Part shown: positions 19,715-30,679 of the stretch, piece after piece
How the letters are laid out: every line of letters begins with the position of its first letter
Position numbering within the stretch: position 1 is the first letter of the stretch
NCBI RefSeq assembly: GCF_010015445.1
Contig: NC_053118.1
Span: 4,915,781-4,979,780 of the forward strand
Reading direction: 5' to 3'
From: Perca fluviatilis
Taxonomy: Eukaryota > Chordata > Actinopteri > Perciformes > Percidae
Length of the DNA: 64,000 nucleotides
Program-made: the position numbers and the translations under genes
The notes under the pieces: generated by a model
What the model was told of the DNA's origin: nothing
Seen by the model: the letters and a program-made list of their open reading frames with translations, nothing else
Database searches by the model: none

Positions 19715-22484
19715 ACCTCGACAGATGGATTATATTAATAAAAACATTATTTTTCCCCAGCTACACCGTCAATAGCATCTCTCACAGTGGAAGACACTGC
19801 ATCCAGAACAGAAATTGAGTCTGCACCACTTCCCAACACTGAGGTTACCTCTACAGCTCAAGGTACCACAAGCACTGTAATTATAGCTGATGACCCTGCG
19901 CAGTGGCCAGCAGTCCTGACTGATAGTGTGCGCTGTCAAATTGTTGGACCAGTGCAAGTCACAAACATTGTATTCCCTCAAAATTCTGAGAATCCACCTC
20001 GAAGATTCACAAATGACAATTACATGAGAAGCATGAAAAATGGGGAGAAAATTCTTTGATCATGGATGTTATATTCCATGAGCACAGACTCAGTGTTCTG
20101 TTTTGCCTGTACTGTTTTTGGGAAGCGTGACAATGCCTTAAGCAACTGTGGCTTCCGTACATGGAGGAACCTAACTCATCATTTAAAAGAACAGGAATAT
20201 TCAAAGGGGCATTGTGACAATATGACAAACTGGCATGAGCTGCAGAGGAGACTGCAAACCAATACAACCATAGATCAAAGACAACAAGACTTGATGCAGA
20301 TCGAGATTGAGCATTGGAAAGGTGTCATAAGAAGAGTGATTGCCATAATTTGTCACTTAGCAGAACGCAACCAGGCTTTAAGAGGGACCACAATTGAGTT
20401 GTATGACTCACACAATGGGAATTTTCTGGCACAAGTTGAACTGATGGCACAGTTCGATTCAGTTATGAATGAACACATAAGACGGATACAAAACCAAGAG
20501 ACAAGAGTGCATTACTTGAGTGGAACTATTCAAAATGAAATAATTGCACTAATTGGAAACAAGATACTGGAAGAGATTGTGAGAAGAGTACACAGAGCAA
20601 AGTATTACTCTGTTATTATGGATTGCACTCCTGATGGCAGTCATAAGGAACAGCTTTCCATTGTTCTGAGAATTGTCAATTGCGAACCATCTGTGTCCAT
20701 TGCAGAACATTTCTTTGGATTTTTAGATTTTGAAGACACAACTGGTAAGGGCCTGACTGAAGTCCTGTTTGACCACCGGCAGAAACACAGCCTGAGTCTT
20801 TCTGACTGCCGTGGTCAATCTTATGACAATGGCAGCAATATGATGGGCCATAAACAGGGTGTTCAGGCAAGAATTTAGCAATTGAACAGCAAAGCATTTT
20901 GCATTCCATGCAGCAGTCATACACTTAACCTGGTTGTGGCAGATGCTGCCAAGTCCTCAGTGCTGTCCATCTCCTTCTTTGGTGTGTTGCAAAGACTCTA
21001 TAACGTATTCAGTTCCTCTGTGCAACGCTGGGCAGTTCTAAACATGGAACAGGAACATGTAAAGCAGCTCACCTTAAAACCTTTGTTAACAACAAGATGG
21101 GAAGCTTGGATTGACTGCGTGAAGGTGGTGCGATACCAGTTACCAGAGATCCTGGATGCGTTGTCTGCACTCCAGACGTTTGCTATAGAGAAGGGGGACT
21201 CAGAGACCATGTCCGCTGCTAAAAGCTTACACGGAGAGTTGAAGACCTGGTCTTTTCTGCTTTGCACAATGACCTGGTACAATGTTTTGTATCAGATCAA
21301 TCATGTCAACAAGCTGCTACAAAGTCCAAATGTTTCCATGGAAACACTTAGATCACAAACAGAAGGAGTAAAAGACTACCTTGAAGACTTCAGGGAAAAT
21401 GGGATTGCTTCCTGTCAAACTGATGCAAAAGACATTGCAGAAAATCTGGATATGGAAATTACCCTTACTGAGAAAAGGCAGCGTAAAAAGAAAAGACAGT
21501 CTCTATATGAAGGTACAGAGGACACTCAGTCTACTCCAGACGAGACTTTCAGAAGAGACTTCTTTCTGTCCATGGTTGACACAAGGGTGTTTATGACCTT
21601 TATGACTTTATGTTCTCAAAGGACAACATGAAGCAGACAATAAAGAATGGAAAGCTTCATGAACAATACAAAAAATTGGAACAAACCCTCCATGACATTG
21701 ATGCTGATGACTTGGCACTTGAGATCAATTCATCTCGCTGCACTTTTCCAGACCATGTAGCCACTTCCCCATTTGACATGCTTAATTACATATACAGTGA
21801 GAAAATACTGGATTTGCACAGTAATTTAAGCATTGCTTTGCGTCTATTCCTGACTCTCCCTGTGTCAGTGGCCTCTGGTGAGAGGAGCTTTTCAGCTATG
21901 AAGCTGATAAAAAATTACATGAGGTCCACCATGGGCCAAGAAAGGCTCACAGGACTGGCACTTACGTCAATTGATCGCGATGTTCGCCAGTCTTTGGACT
22001 TGGAGGACATTGTGATTGCCTTTGCAGAAAACAAGACTCGCAAACAGCAGTTTTAGATAATTTGCACGTTTGTGAGAACTGAAAAATGTTAGTGTGTGTG
22101 TGTGTGTGTTTTAAGTATGTTGGATTGAGTTATTGTGCACTTTTTTTAATGTATATTTGATTTTATGGTACAGTGGTGTTTTTTGCAAATGTTCAATTGT
22201 TGAAAATGTTCAAATTTTATGCTTAAAAATGTAGGCAGTATATGCACCCAGTATTTGCACTTTAAACATTTTTTATTTATGCAGTTTATGCAACAGCAGT
22301 TTATGCACTGTAAACCTTTTTTTATTTATATAAAGTGTGGGTGAACTTAAACTTTATGGCTATGCTGTGGTTCCTGTAGGCTTTGCGTGCGTGCGTGCGG
22401 GGCGGGCGGTTGGGGGGGGCCTCCATGTCCATTTTGCTTGGGGCCCCCAAATTCCTTCAAACAGCCCTGCGTACGGGGCTTCCC

Positions 22485-22750
22485 GCCGAACACTGTATCC
22501 AGTTCTCTTAATACACCCATGATTATAACGTGTGTTACAAAGTGACGCACGTTTGTCACGGAAGTAAAGGACTACAGTAGAGCTGTTTGGAGCAGTTTGT
22601 GAACAGTGTTTTCTCTGGAAGATGGTAAGTCCCTTTAGGGTGGACTTTGTGCTTTTTCCACTTTGTAAACCTATAACGTGCACAAAAAGATATACAACAT
22701 AATAAAGGAAAGGGGAAAAGCCAAAAAGCATAATATGAGCACTTTAACAT
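22485..22750. repeat. Fragment of a TTAA-type DNA transposon family
   Basis: This includes TTCTCTTAATACACCC, which also occurs at 7274 inside the long-arm TTAA element. It ends AAAAAGCATAATATGAGCAC before TTTAA, a terminal motif I associate with abundant non-autonomous fish elements. The left end is missing. A GTAAGT donor-like site at 22626 is preceded by GGAAGATG. Confidence 0.55.
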
Positions 22751-22759
22751 TACGGAACA

Positions 22760-24010
22760 TTAGAGCATCTTTCGGCATATTGTTTTATTAGTGTTGTTCC
22801 CAGCTGCCGCAAGCATTTGTTTTTGTTTTTTAAAAAAAGTTCTAAAAAGCCCACTGATTTAACAGCTCAACATCAAACAGCAGACAGACAAAGTCTGTTA
22901 TGGCTGTGGCTATGACCCAGAACACAGAGTATCAAAACACGGACACAGAGGTAAACGTTTAGAATGTCTTTTAATGATCGTCACAGTAAAAAACAAAGCA
23001 GCCAGGGACAGTTAGCTGCGCAGGTGTGGAAGACAGGACTGCAGCGGGCGTGGGCAGAGTGTAGCGTGTCCAAAAAACTCTCACAGGAATCCAAGCAGGG
23101 AGATAGAAGGTCTGAGAAGTGAACGGCTGGCGGAACAGCAGTCTAAAGGCAACAGGTTGGGTGGTGTAGGTCTGGATCAGAGGACAAAAAAGAAACACAC
23201 AGGTAAGTGGAGCACGAGGAAAAACAGAAGGCAAAAGCTTACGAGCACGGAAAAATAACGATGCAACTGGGAGCCAAGTTACCACTTTGGTAGCTGTAAC
23301 GATCTGGCGCCGAAGACAGGTTCCAACCGAGTCTAAATACTGCAGCCGTGATCAGGGGAATCCGCAGAAGGTGATTGCAGGATTGCCGGCAACCATGCAA
23401 GTAGGTAGATCGCCCGGCCACGCCCCTTGACCTACTTTCAGCCGCTCCAGCAAAACAGACAGACAGGGAAAAGGGGAGAGAGAGAGAGAACACACACAGG
23501 ACGGGAGAACACAAACGCTCCCATAACAAAGTCAGCGACTAGCTATAGAACATAGTGGAGCATTTAGCAGCTAAGGGGCTGGATATATTTAAAACAGCAT
23601 TGACATGGCAGAACATGAGTGGAAATGGGTTATATACTTAAGGGCTAGTCAGGGAAAGTGGAAACAGGTCAGAAGGTGTGCGTGAGATTCTGGGGACTGG
23701 GACAGGTTGGAGAGTCTAAGGGCTTCTGTTGGATGGATGGGAAATGGTAATGCAAAGGGCTGTGAACGTCAGAAATGGCTAGAGACAGGGGGCCTATCCC
23801 ACCTGATTTTATACCTCCTTGGCTCCTCAGTACTTCATACTCAGCTTGTGACCCTTAAAATCAATCTCAGCGCAGCATCTCAAAGGACTTTCCAATTCCT
23901 AAAATGCATCTCAAGGAGAGAGGAGCGATGTGGCTCACTGGAGGAGCAATAATTGAGGATACATCGATGTATTGTTTGTGGAAGTCTTCACCTGTGGAAA
24001 GGAGAGGCGT
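22760..24010. other. Repeat-like sequence, unclassified
   Basis: No protein motif is recognised. The stretch from about 22860 to 23530 (landmarks TGGCTGTGGCTATGACCC, ACGATCTGGCGCC and GAAGACAGGTTCC) looks like a dispersed element, possibly an LTR fragment, but I found no partner in the window. The open frames at 22971-23529 and 23707-23952 have no family features. Confidence 0.35.
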
Positions 24011-24015
24011 GACAA

Positions 24016-24016
<1 letters not shown>

Positions 24017-24080
<64 letters not shown>
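24017..24080. repeat. (GA)n microsatellite
   Basis: A GA run of about 64 bp. Confidence 0.97.
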
Positions 24081-24084
<4 letters not shown>

Positions 24085-24759
24085 TATTATACTTTGTTTT
24101 ATTATTTTGTTTTCTCAGTCATGAACAGTAATAATTATTACAGTTGCAGTTTTACAAACAAGAAAGTGAGCAACTTAGCTTGACGGACATGTTGCATCCA
24201 TAGACGGTATTTGTTGCATCAACAACATGCATAACAGTTGCATCTCAGTAAGCTAGCAAGAGTACACAAGGTACACAACCGACAACTTCCGTATAGGCTA
24301 CTTCAAAATAAAAGCACTTCCTGTGACGGTAGTAAAACTAAATTACTGTTAAACAAATAAGGTTGTGTACCTTTTCACATATCAGCTGTAAATCCAGTAC
24401 TCTAAATAATGTAAATAGTGAGTTTTAATCACACTATAATATAATCCTTTAGACTGTTTTAAACTAAACAACATGAATTTCTTATCCAAGTGCTTTAAAC
24501 AAACATTTTACAACAATGCCGTAGTCTACTTCAATACAATTGTAAGGTACTTTTAATTGAGTATTTTCATTTTCTCCTACTTGCCTATTGTACGTTTTAC
24601 TTATCTATTTTTTATAGCTTTAGTTACTTTGCATATTCATATTAATTATACAAAATATTATGAATAATCTGTGATGTATTAAAGTGGATAAAGATGAGAC
24701 TGTATTGATCCAGTGGTGAAATTCACAAGCTAGCTGCCAAGTCAAACTTCCGCTGTTAT
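24081..24759. other. No feature seen
   Basis: AT-rich sequence without motifs, terminal repeats or long frames. Confidence 0.5.
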
Positions 24760-24910
24760 TTTGGTGAAAGTAACTCAAAAGTAATGCAAAAGTAGTGTAA
24801 CGCATTACAATTCAGAGACAGTAATATTGTAATATAACTAATTACTCTCAAATGACAGTAACGAGTAATCTATAATGTATTACATTTTGGAAGTAACTTG
24901 CCCAACACTG
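24760..24910. repeat. Right part of a small hAT-like repeat
   Basis: Rich in GTAACT and ATTACA phrases and ending CTTGCCCAACACTG. This is the inverse of the CAGTGTTGGGCAAG end seen on many short fish hAT-type elements. The left end is not identifiable. Confidence 0.5.
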
Positions 24911-25111
24911 ATTATCAGGCTTGTGCAAAATTCTGAATTTCAGAATTGGCCTCCATTCAATTCATGAATTGGAATTTGAAATGATTGACTCCGCCCCACA
25001 GGAAGTTGAATTTGAATTTGAATGACCGTAAGTGGAATTAAATGAATTGCAATTTGAAGAAATTCCACACAGTCACACATCAGAAAGAATGTGTTGAATC
25101 TCCCATGCATT

Positions 25112-25333
25112 CAGTGCTAGGAAGGTTACTTTAGAAACTGCTTCTGTTATAAGTTACCCATTATAAATTTGGTTTGGATTACTTTATCAATGCAAAGCAA
25201 TTTACTTTTAATTTGATTAGTAACTAATTATATTACACATTTTACCTCAGTAATACAACTAAATACAAATACATTAATTTTGTAATTTAATAACATATTT
25301 TCATTACATGTAACTAGTCACTCCTCAACCCTG
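25112..25333. mobile_element. Short hAT-like element
   Basis: It begins CAGTGCTAGGAAGGTTACTT and ends CCTCAACCCTG. The flanks CATGCATT (25104-25111) and CATACATT (25334-25341) agree at 7 of 8 positions. It is 222 bp and AT-rich with no coding sequence. Confidence 0.7.
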
Positions 25334-25605
25334 CATACATTTTGTTCCAAAATGTAGATCACTAGTGTAGAAAGAAACTACTTTTTGTTTTGATAGACTT
25401 TCACTATTTGCAGAAACATAACCTTTAAAAGTAATCTAAAAGAGAACAGTTACAAAACCAAAATTTTTATCACAATTTGGATGGATTTTATAGAGCTAAA
25501 CCAGCATAAGGGAAATAAATGCTGTTTTATAATATTTGATATTCACTAAAATAAGTAGAACTTTTTTCAAGTTATAATATTGATAAAAGAACAAATAATG
25601 CCTTT

Positions 25606-25918
25606 TTGGGAGTTCTGTTTTGTGCCACACAGCGCCTCATGTGTGTCGATCAGGTCCATCTCACTCCCCCTCCAGCTGCAGGACCGGTGAAAAACTGTAC
25701 CAGGAGATTGACCATCACAGCACCTCAGACCACAGCACAGCTAGACACGATAAAGGTTTGTGGTCTGGCTACAGTTCTCGGCCCAAAGGGAAAGGGATGG
25801 GGGACCAGTGCTAGGCGTCTGGTTGTGACTGCAGCATCTGGAGATGCACTATGTCAAACCTCAGAGCCAGCAGCAAACCACACGCCCTACCCAAAGCCTT
25901 GATGAGCATTGTGTGATG
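25606..25918 (+). other. GC-rich exon-like block with an open frame, unknown
   Basis: This roughly 300-bp block is markedly more GC-rich than its flanks. One frame is open for 98 codons from 25606. A second frame (25620-25814) reads EKLYQEIDHHSTSDHS and then WSGYSSRPKGKG. After one stop it continues SNLRASSKPHALPKAL, and it looks more protein-like. I do not recognise the family. It could be a relic exon of a host gene or part of the surrounding decayed hAT. No clear splice sites were assigned. Confidence 0.25.
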
Positions 25919-25919
25919 A

Positions 25920-28050
25920 ACTGATGACGCTGAAATAAGAAGGCTCCGGAGGGGTCAATATATGACCCCGAGGTCTGCTTCACCAAAGGAAAAGACGCTG
26001 ATATCTGGAGGTACGGAGCAGTAGACGGACTGAGAGAAGGAGGGGGGGAGCGAGAGACCGTTCTGCTCTGACACATCTGACGCACTGTGAAATTAAGTAG
26101 CACACAGACTCACATTCTGAAAATACACACACTATTAGGAGAAGATAATTAGAAGTACTTATTTTTACTTTTAAGATAAATGTTCAGTTGGTGTGTCAGC
26201 AAATATTTAAAGTACATTTCACTGTTCAAATTGGATTGATGAAAAGTTGATAAAAATGATCCATTCAAAGACTTCCTAAAAACCTTAAATTGTATTTTTC
26301 TAGTTTTTTTTGCAGTTGCTGCATCTTTCCTGAGACCTGTTGAAGTTGTGAGTTTTAGTGCTGAGAAGGTTTGAAACCATGATGATTAAAACCAGGTATC
26401 AACAACTTTAACACAGAGATTATGATTATATTATATATTTGACCACCTCTTGCCTTTATCTGAGGGATATTTAAACGATAGTTTTCCTATTAATTAAGAG
26501 AGATGTTTTTTCCAAATGCCAAAAGCTGATGAAAATTGTGAGAATACAAAAGTAAAGTGCTAAAAATCAATAAAAAATACAGTTGAGTAGAAATTTTAAA
26601 AATAATGCTGAGAAAGACTAAATATATTTTTTATATAATTTGTCCCCTGTCTCAGAACTCTAATCAATAGACTGATAGTAACGGCATTATCAAAAGAGGG
26701 TGCTCCCCCGGCTTATCAGATGTTAGCCATGACTGAATTTACTCACCCTGCCAACTATGAGAACTATTTTGACGAGGCTGGCACTTCCTCCTACGAGGAG
26801 GAGGAAGGAGTATAGTCACGCTGGGTCTAAATTACTCACAATCACCACCCAGTGCCCACCTCTCCCTGAGTCCCCGTTTCCTATCTCCAACTGTTTTTCT
26901 ATCCTCTTATCTGCTGTCAGAGATTCCCTTCTTTGTTTCACAGATATTGCGCGGGGCTGAAAATCAGCCCATAGTCAATATAGCCTTAAGCAAGACATAG
27001 GTTTGAAGTATGATTTTACAATTTTTAATTAATTATAATAATTACGAAAGATGTTTGTTTGAAGTTTGCATGATACACGATGTTTAGGGATTTCCACAAA
27101 AATAATTGTAACCATTGGTATAGTCATAGAAAGAGAAATGGATTATGCAGCTTACATTAGGAGCTAAAATCTACATATAAGACCCACGCACCACACCGCT
27201 CTGTCATGATATTTACTATCACAGTTAACTTTTGATTGCTTATTATTGATATCTAAATTGCCAGTAAGTCATACGTAGGTCTCGAAAGAGGGATCCCATT
27301 ATTTTGTTTTACCAATATTAGGATTATGTTCCACAGCGTGTTGCTGTGGAAAAAGAGGGTGTAGAAATATATTGGGTTTAGAATAAGAATGTCCTGTAGC
27401 CTGGGATGGCCTCGCTGTCTCCTCCTGTCTGGCATGTGTAAGATAAGACGGGTTCAAATTTAGTGGAGCAAAAGTGCTCATCATTTGTTTAATAAACAAT
27501 TGGAACAGAATGCACCTAATGAAATCTCTTAAAGGAACAGACAATCTCTAGCGCGCAACTGCTCTATCTTCTCGGAGACAGAAAGTCTGAGTGATATCCA
27601 ACCAATTGGCGGCCCACACGCAATGGCGAGAGGAGGAACTTGAAGATGAATAAAAGAATAGGGAAAAGGAAGGTCCGGTGTCAGACCCGGAAAGACTTTG
27701 TTGGTGGCTAGGGAGAGAAAGTCTCAAAGGAGCGGCTGATCCATATGCATATGAAAGATCTGTTTGCAATATCATTTTACTAAAGATTGTTATAGTTTAA
27801 CTGAACGAATCCTGAGTATTCATTTCTTGGTCTGCCTTTCAACGAACACAATAAGTAAAGGGGAAACTTTGAGAAGTGACCGGTGGTTCTTAAAAGACTC
27901 TGGCTTTTTGAGCAAGAGTAGAATCGGTCGCTTTTTTTCCTACACTAGATCAAGAGAACAAATATTTATATTAATTCCACAATTGAAAAGAATTGTTTTC
28001 TTTATTTACAATAAGTAATAAGTAAAGTGTGCTTGCATGCTTTTAAACAC
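25920..28050. other. Gene-free stretch
   Basis: No recognised gene. From about 26740 a short frame reads NYENYFDEAGTSSYEEEE and stops. Around 27600 the sequence ATTGGCGGCCC followed by GCAATGGCGAGAGG resembles the primer-site or leader region of an LTR element, but no LTR pair was found. Everything else is AT-rich and featureless. Confidence 0.4.
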
Positions 28051-28060
28051 ATATCATATT

Positions 28061-28348
28061 CAGTGTTGGGGGTTACGCCTTACGAAGTAATGCCATAATA
28101 TAATCACATTTGGCTGTAACTGAGTAATGTAACACATTAATGTTGCTGTTACTGTTGTGTTGTGAGTTGAAGGTGTTTTTAAGCCCTTTATAAGCTATAT
28201 GCCAGGCTCTTGCTGTGTTGCGCTACAGTAATGTAATGAGTAGAGTAATGAGTTACTATCCATAGAGAATAACAAGTAAGATAATGCATTATGGGGTTAG
28301 GGTAAAAGTGAATGTGTATTACACATTCTTGAGTAGACCCCAACCCTG
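28061..28348. mobile_element. Short hAT-like element
   Basis: It begins CAGTGTTGGGGGTTAC and ends ACCCCAACCCTG, inverted relatives. The flanks ATCATATT and ATGATATC agree at 6 of 8 positions. It is rich in GTAAT and ATTAC phrases. Length is 288 bp with no gene. Confidence 0.7.
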
Positions 28349-28359
28349 ATGATATCAAA

Positions 28360-28557
28360 TATCAGTAGCATAATACCATCAGAGATGGTTTCAAAATAAA
28401 AGATGCCTTTTTGAAATTTGAAGTAGCCTTGATGGAGCCACAGACTGGAGCACTGCAGTGCTTGCATATGGCTCTGTGGTTTCCAGGTGTTCTTGTTGGA
28501 ATTGGTTCTTCAAAATGAACTAGTACAGATGACCTTTTAGGCCTGCTATTATTTTCC
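28360..28557 (-). pseudogene. BED-finger hAT transposase, N-terminal fragment
   Basis: The frame starts MENNSRPKRSSVLVHFEE and continues to the zinc-finger phrase ICKHCSAPVCGSIKATSNF. This matches the N-terminus of BED-finger hAT transposases, where the two cysteines and a later His pair bind zinc. The sequence then drifts (KKASFILKP) and the second zinc-binding half is lost. The catalytic domain is not recognisable downstream. It lies inside the putative hAT at 24916-29550, in an orientation consistent with being that element's gene. Confidence 0.65.
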
Positions 28558-28963
28558 ATGTCACTGTTATTACAGGTGTCAGATCTATAAACATTTATAA
28601 TCTGAAGTTGTAAGGGACTTCTGAAACTTAAAAAGTCCAGTGTTGACCATCAAATTGTGTAGAAAAGAAGCTTTCAAACAAATGTCCACCTCAAATTGTT
28701 TTGCAACCATTTTAAATACTTGGTTAAATTAAAGCACTCTGGGAAATGGAGTCATGTTCCATCATATTCCACAAAATTACAATTACAATAATTAAAACTG
28801 AATTATTTGTTATGTGATTAGAGCTTTTAACATTCACTGCTGGGGGAAAACATTTCCTGAAAATGTAATCCGTACAAGTAGTTCGAACTAATAGATAGAA
28901 TATGTAATGCAATCATATCTGACATATATTGTAAAGCTTAATTATTAAACACTTCACTTAAAT
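28558..28963. other. No feature seen
   Basis: AT-rich interior of the putative hAT element. It could be the promoter side of the BED-finger gene; no motif is assigned. Confidence 0.4.
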
Positions 28964-28965
28964 TA

Positions 28966-29469
28966 CAGTACAGGCCAAAAGTTTGGACACACCTTCTCAT
29001 TCAATGTGTTTCTTTATTTTCATGACTATTTACATTATAGATTCTCACTGAAGGCATCAAAACTATGAATGAACACATATGGAATTATGTACTTAACAAA
29101 AAAGTGAAAACATGTCTTATATTTTAGATTCTTCAAAGTAGCCACCATTTGCTTTTTTTGATAGCGCTGCAAACCCTTGGTGTTCTCTCAATGAGCTTCA
29201 TGAGGTAGTCACCTGAAATGGTTTTCACTTCACAGGTGTGCCTTGTCAGGGTTAATTAGTGGAATTTTTTCCCTTATTAATAAAAAAGCAAAGGGTGGCT
29301 ACTTTGAAGAATTTAAAATATGTTTTCAGTTATTTCACACTTTTTTGTTAAGTACATAATTCCATATGTGTTCATTTATAGTTTTGATGCCTTCAGTGAG
29401 AATCTACAATGAAAATAAAAAGGAAACACATTGAATGAGAAGGTGTGTCCAAACTTTTGGCCTGTACTG
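28966..29469. mobile_element. Miniature Tc1 element, deletion derivative
   Basis: The ends CAGTACAGGCCAAAAGTTT and AAACTTTTGGCCTGTACTG are the same as those of the full-length element at 31794. TA flanks both sides (28964-28965 and 29470-29471). The long terminal repeats are intact, but the transposase gene has been removed by an internal deletion around 29250-29280. Length is 504 bp. Confidence 0.95.
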
Positions 29470-29559
29470 TATGTATATGAATTTCTTTGAATTTTTATGG
29501 AATTGCAATTCTGCTTCCTTTAATTCAAATTTTAATTGTGCACAAGGCTGATAATTATC

Positions 29560-30340
29560 CTGTTCACTTGTATATGATTTATTTACTTGTTGTTGCTGTT
29601 TATATTTGTTGGTTGTTATGCTTTGGCAACACAGATGTATTTTTTTTTGTCATGCCAATTAAGCAAAGTGAAATATAAAAATGTGTGCTCCTGATTTGTT
29701 TTTGTTTTATTTGAAAATGAGACAAACTCCCATATCTCTACACTAAAAACTAATATACCTTGAAGAAAAAAAAGAAGCAAACATCAGGAGGAGGAAAAAA
29801 ACAAAGAAAAAAAGAAAATACAACTGACAGAAATTGCCATCTGAGTGAAGAGATTAGAGCTGGTTACAAAATAAACACGCAGTGAACGACAACATTCTTA
29901 TAATTTTTTCAGTAAATGTCCTTCAACTAAAAGCCTTATTTGACAAAATGCATTTAGTAGTTTTTGCTTATTTACTCTCTTCCAAATTAGTATGTGATAC
30001 CAGTGATAATGATGCAAAGTAATTTGGAGGGTTATGTTATCTTCAGTCATGCAACTACAGTGTTGGTACAGACTTTTTGCACTGAAGGATATGTGTTACA
30101 TTTTCAGAATAACCGCAACAGTCTATCAGTACAACTTTCCACTTCAACAAATGTATTAGTATGAAATTGTTGGTTGAGTTTTGGAGTTTAAACCAACAAA
30201 CACAAAATATCCACTGAAGTCATTTTAAAATATCTGTTCTTCCCCTTGCTGCACATTCTATTTTTTTTTACTGTACTGCAAGTTGGAATTCTGCACTAAG
30301 AGCTGAATTATTTTAGGATGCAGCTCTTTACAGATTAAAT
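29560..30340. other. No feature seen
   Basis: AT-rich sequence with a short A/G-rich tract (29764-29818). There are no frames with motifs and no terminal repeats. Confidence 0.5.
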
Positions 30341-30474
30341 GTTTTAAACATGGAGGAAGCTCTGCTCTTTGCTGCTGCTTCGTTCAACCCACTGTGGTAG
30401 ATGGCTAAAAACAGCTGGCAGTAGCTGCATGTTGTGTTCACACTGTCAGATCTGAAGGGGGAGTTCCTCTCCTT

Positions 30475-30564
<90 letters not shown>

Positions 30565-30671
30565 TCAGCATCTCCACTCACGATGCGTGAATCCACTAGT
30601 CTGATACTCCACAAAGGCAGCATCCAGTAAGCCACTTGTGGGAAGGACTTGAGTCACAGATCCTGCAAGAG
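30341..30671 (+). promoter_or_regulatory. Candidate host promoter or untranslated first exon
   Basis: A non-repetitive, GC-richer block surrounds a CT run (30475-30560). It ends GATCCTGCAAGAG followed by the good splice donor GTGAGTC at 30672. The exon-like part has no long reading frame and matches none of the repeats in this window. CT-rich initiators are common in vertebrate promoters. This is inference from composition and one splice-site match; no downstream coding exon was recognised. Confidence 0.25.
30475..30560. repeat. (CT)n microsatellite
   Basis: A CT run of about 85 bp with a single interruption (CGCT). The Arg/Glu-rich minus-strand frame is a repeat artefact. Confidence 0.97.
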
Positions 30672-30679
30672 GTGAGTCA

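Larger units (their letters stand above)
17522..22056 (+). pseudogene. hAT transposase, zinc-finger MYM-type protein 1-like
   Basis: Exon 1 (17522-17600) starts MKRNYASGSQKRKKRKEEE and ends at a GTAAGTG donor. Exon 2 (18318-18377) reads ALLKFLSPQALPKD. The main exon (19761-22056) follows a TTTTCCCCAG acceptor. Within it are a TTF-type zinc finger (CFACTVFG, later HHLKEQEYSKGH), DUF4371-like sequence (LRGTTIELYDS, NGNFLAQVEL), the catalytic-core phrases IMDCTPDGSHKEQLS and SYDNGSNMMG, CSSHTLNLVVADAA, and the C-terminal dimerisation phrase LPVSVASGERSFSAMKLIKN. In-frame TGA (20057-20059) and TAG (20876-20878) codons and a shift near 21590 break it. The remainder is readable over roughly 750 codons, so decay is recent. 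The 18500-18780 segment is a diverged copy of the main exon's start. Confidence 0.88.
17292..22469 (+). mobile_element. hAT transposon carrying a ZMYM1-like transposase
   Basis: The left part has GCTTGGGGCCCC soon after CAATGGCACAAGGCAAGC. The right part has GCTTGGGGCCCCC and ends near CAGCCCTG. In fish hAT elements that encode ZMYM1-like transposases, both ends carry such a TTGGGGCCCC block. I could not find a matching 8-bp target duplication, so the exact ends are uncertain. The transposase exons run from 17522 to 22056. A smaller hAT MITE sits inside at 18811-19714. Confidence 0.7.
24916..29550 (-). mobile_element. Decayed hAT element of about 4.6 kb, putative
   Basis: The left end begins CAGGCTTGTGCAAAATTC and the right end finishes TTGTGCACAAGGCTG, which are inverted relatives. 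The flanks CTGATTAT (24908-24915) and ATAATTAT (29551-29558) agree at 6 of 8 positions, as an old 8-bp duplication would. Both ends are rich in AATTC/GAATT phrases. Inside, on the minus strand, is the start of a BED-finger hAT transposase (28557-28360). Later insertions include small hAT-like elements and a miniature Tc1. The rest of the transposase was not recognised. Confidence 0.55.

Noticed and set aside
20998..21282. Minus-strand open frame of 94 codons
   Set aside because: Shadow of the well-supported plus-strand hAT transposase.
26650..27620. Possible LTR and leader of a retroelement
   Set aside because: Primer-site-like and leader-like phrases occur, but no paired LTR, TG/CA ends or target duplication was found.
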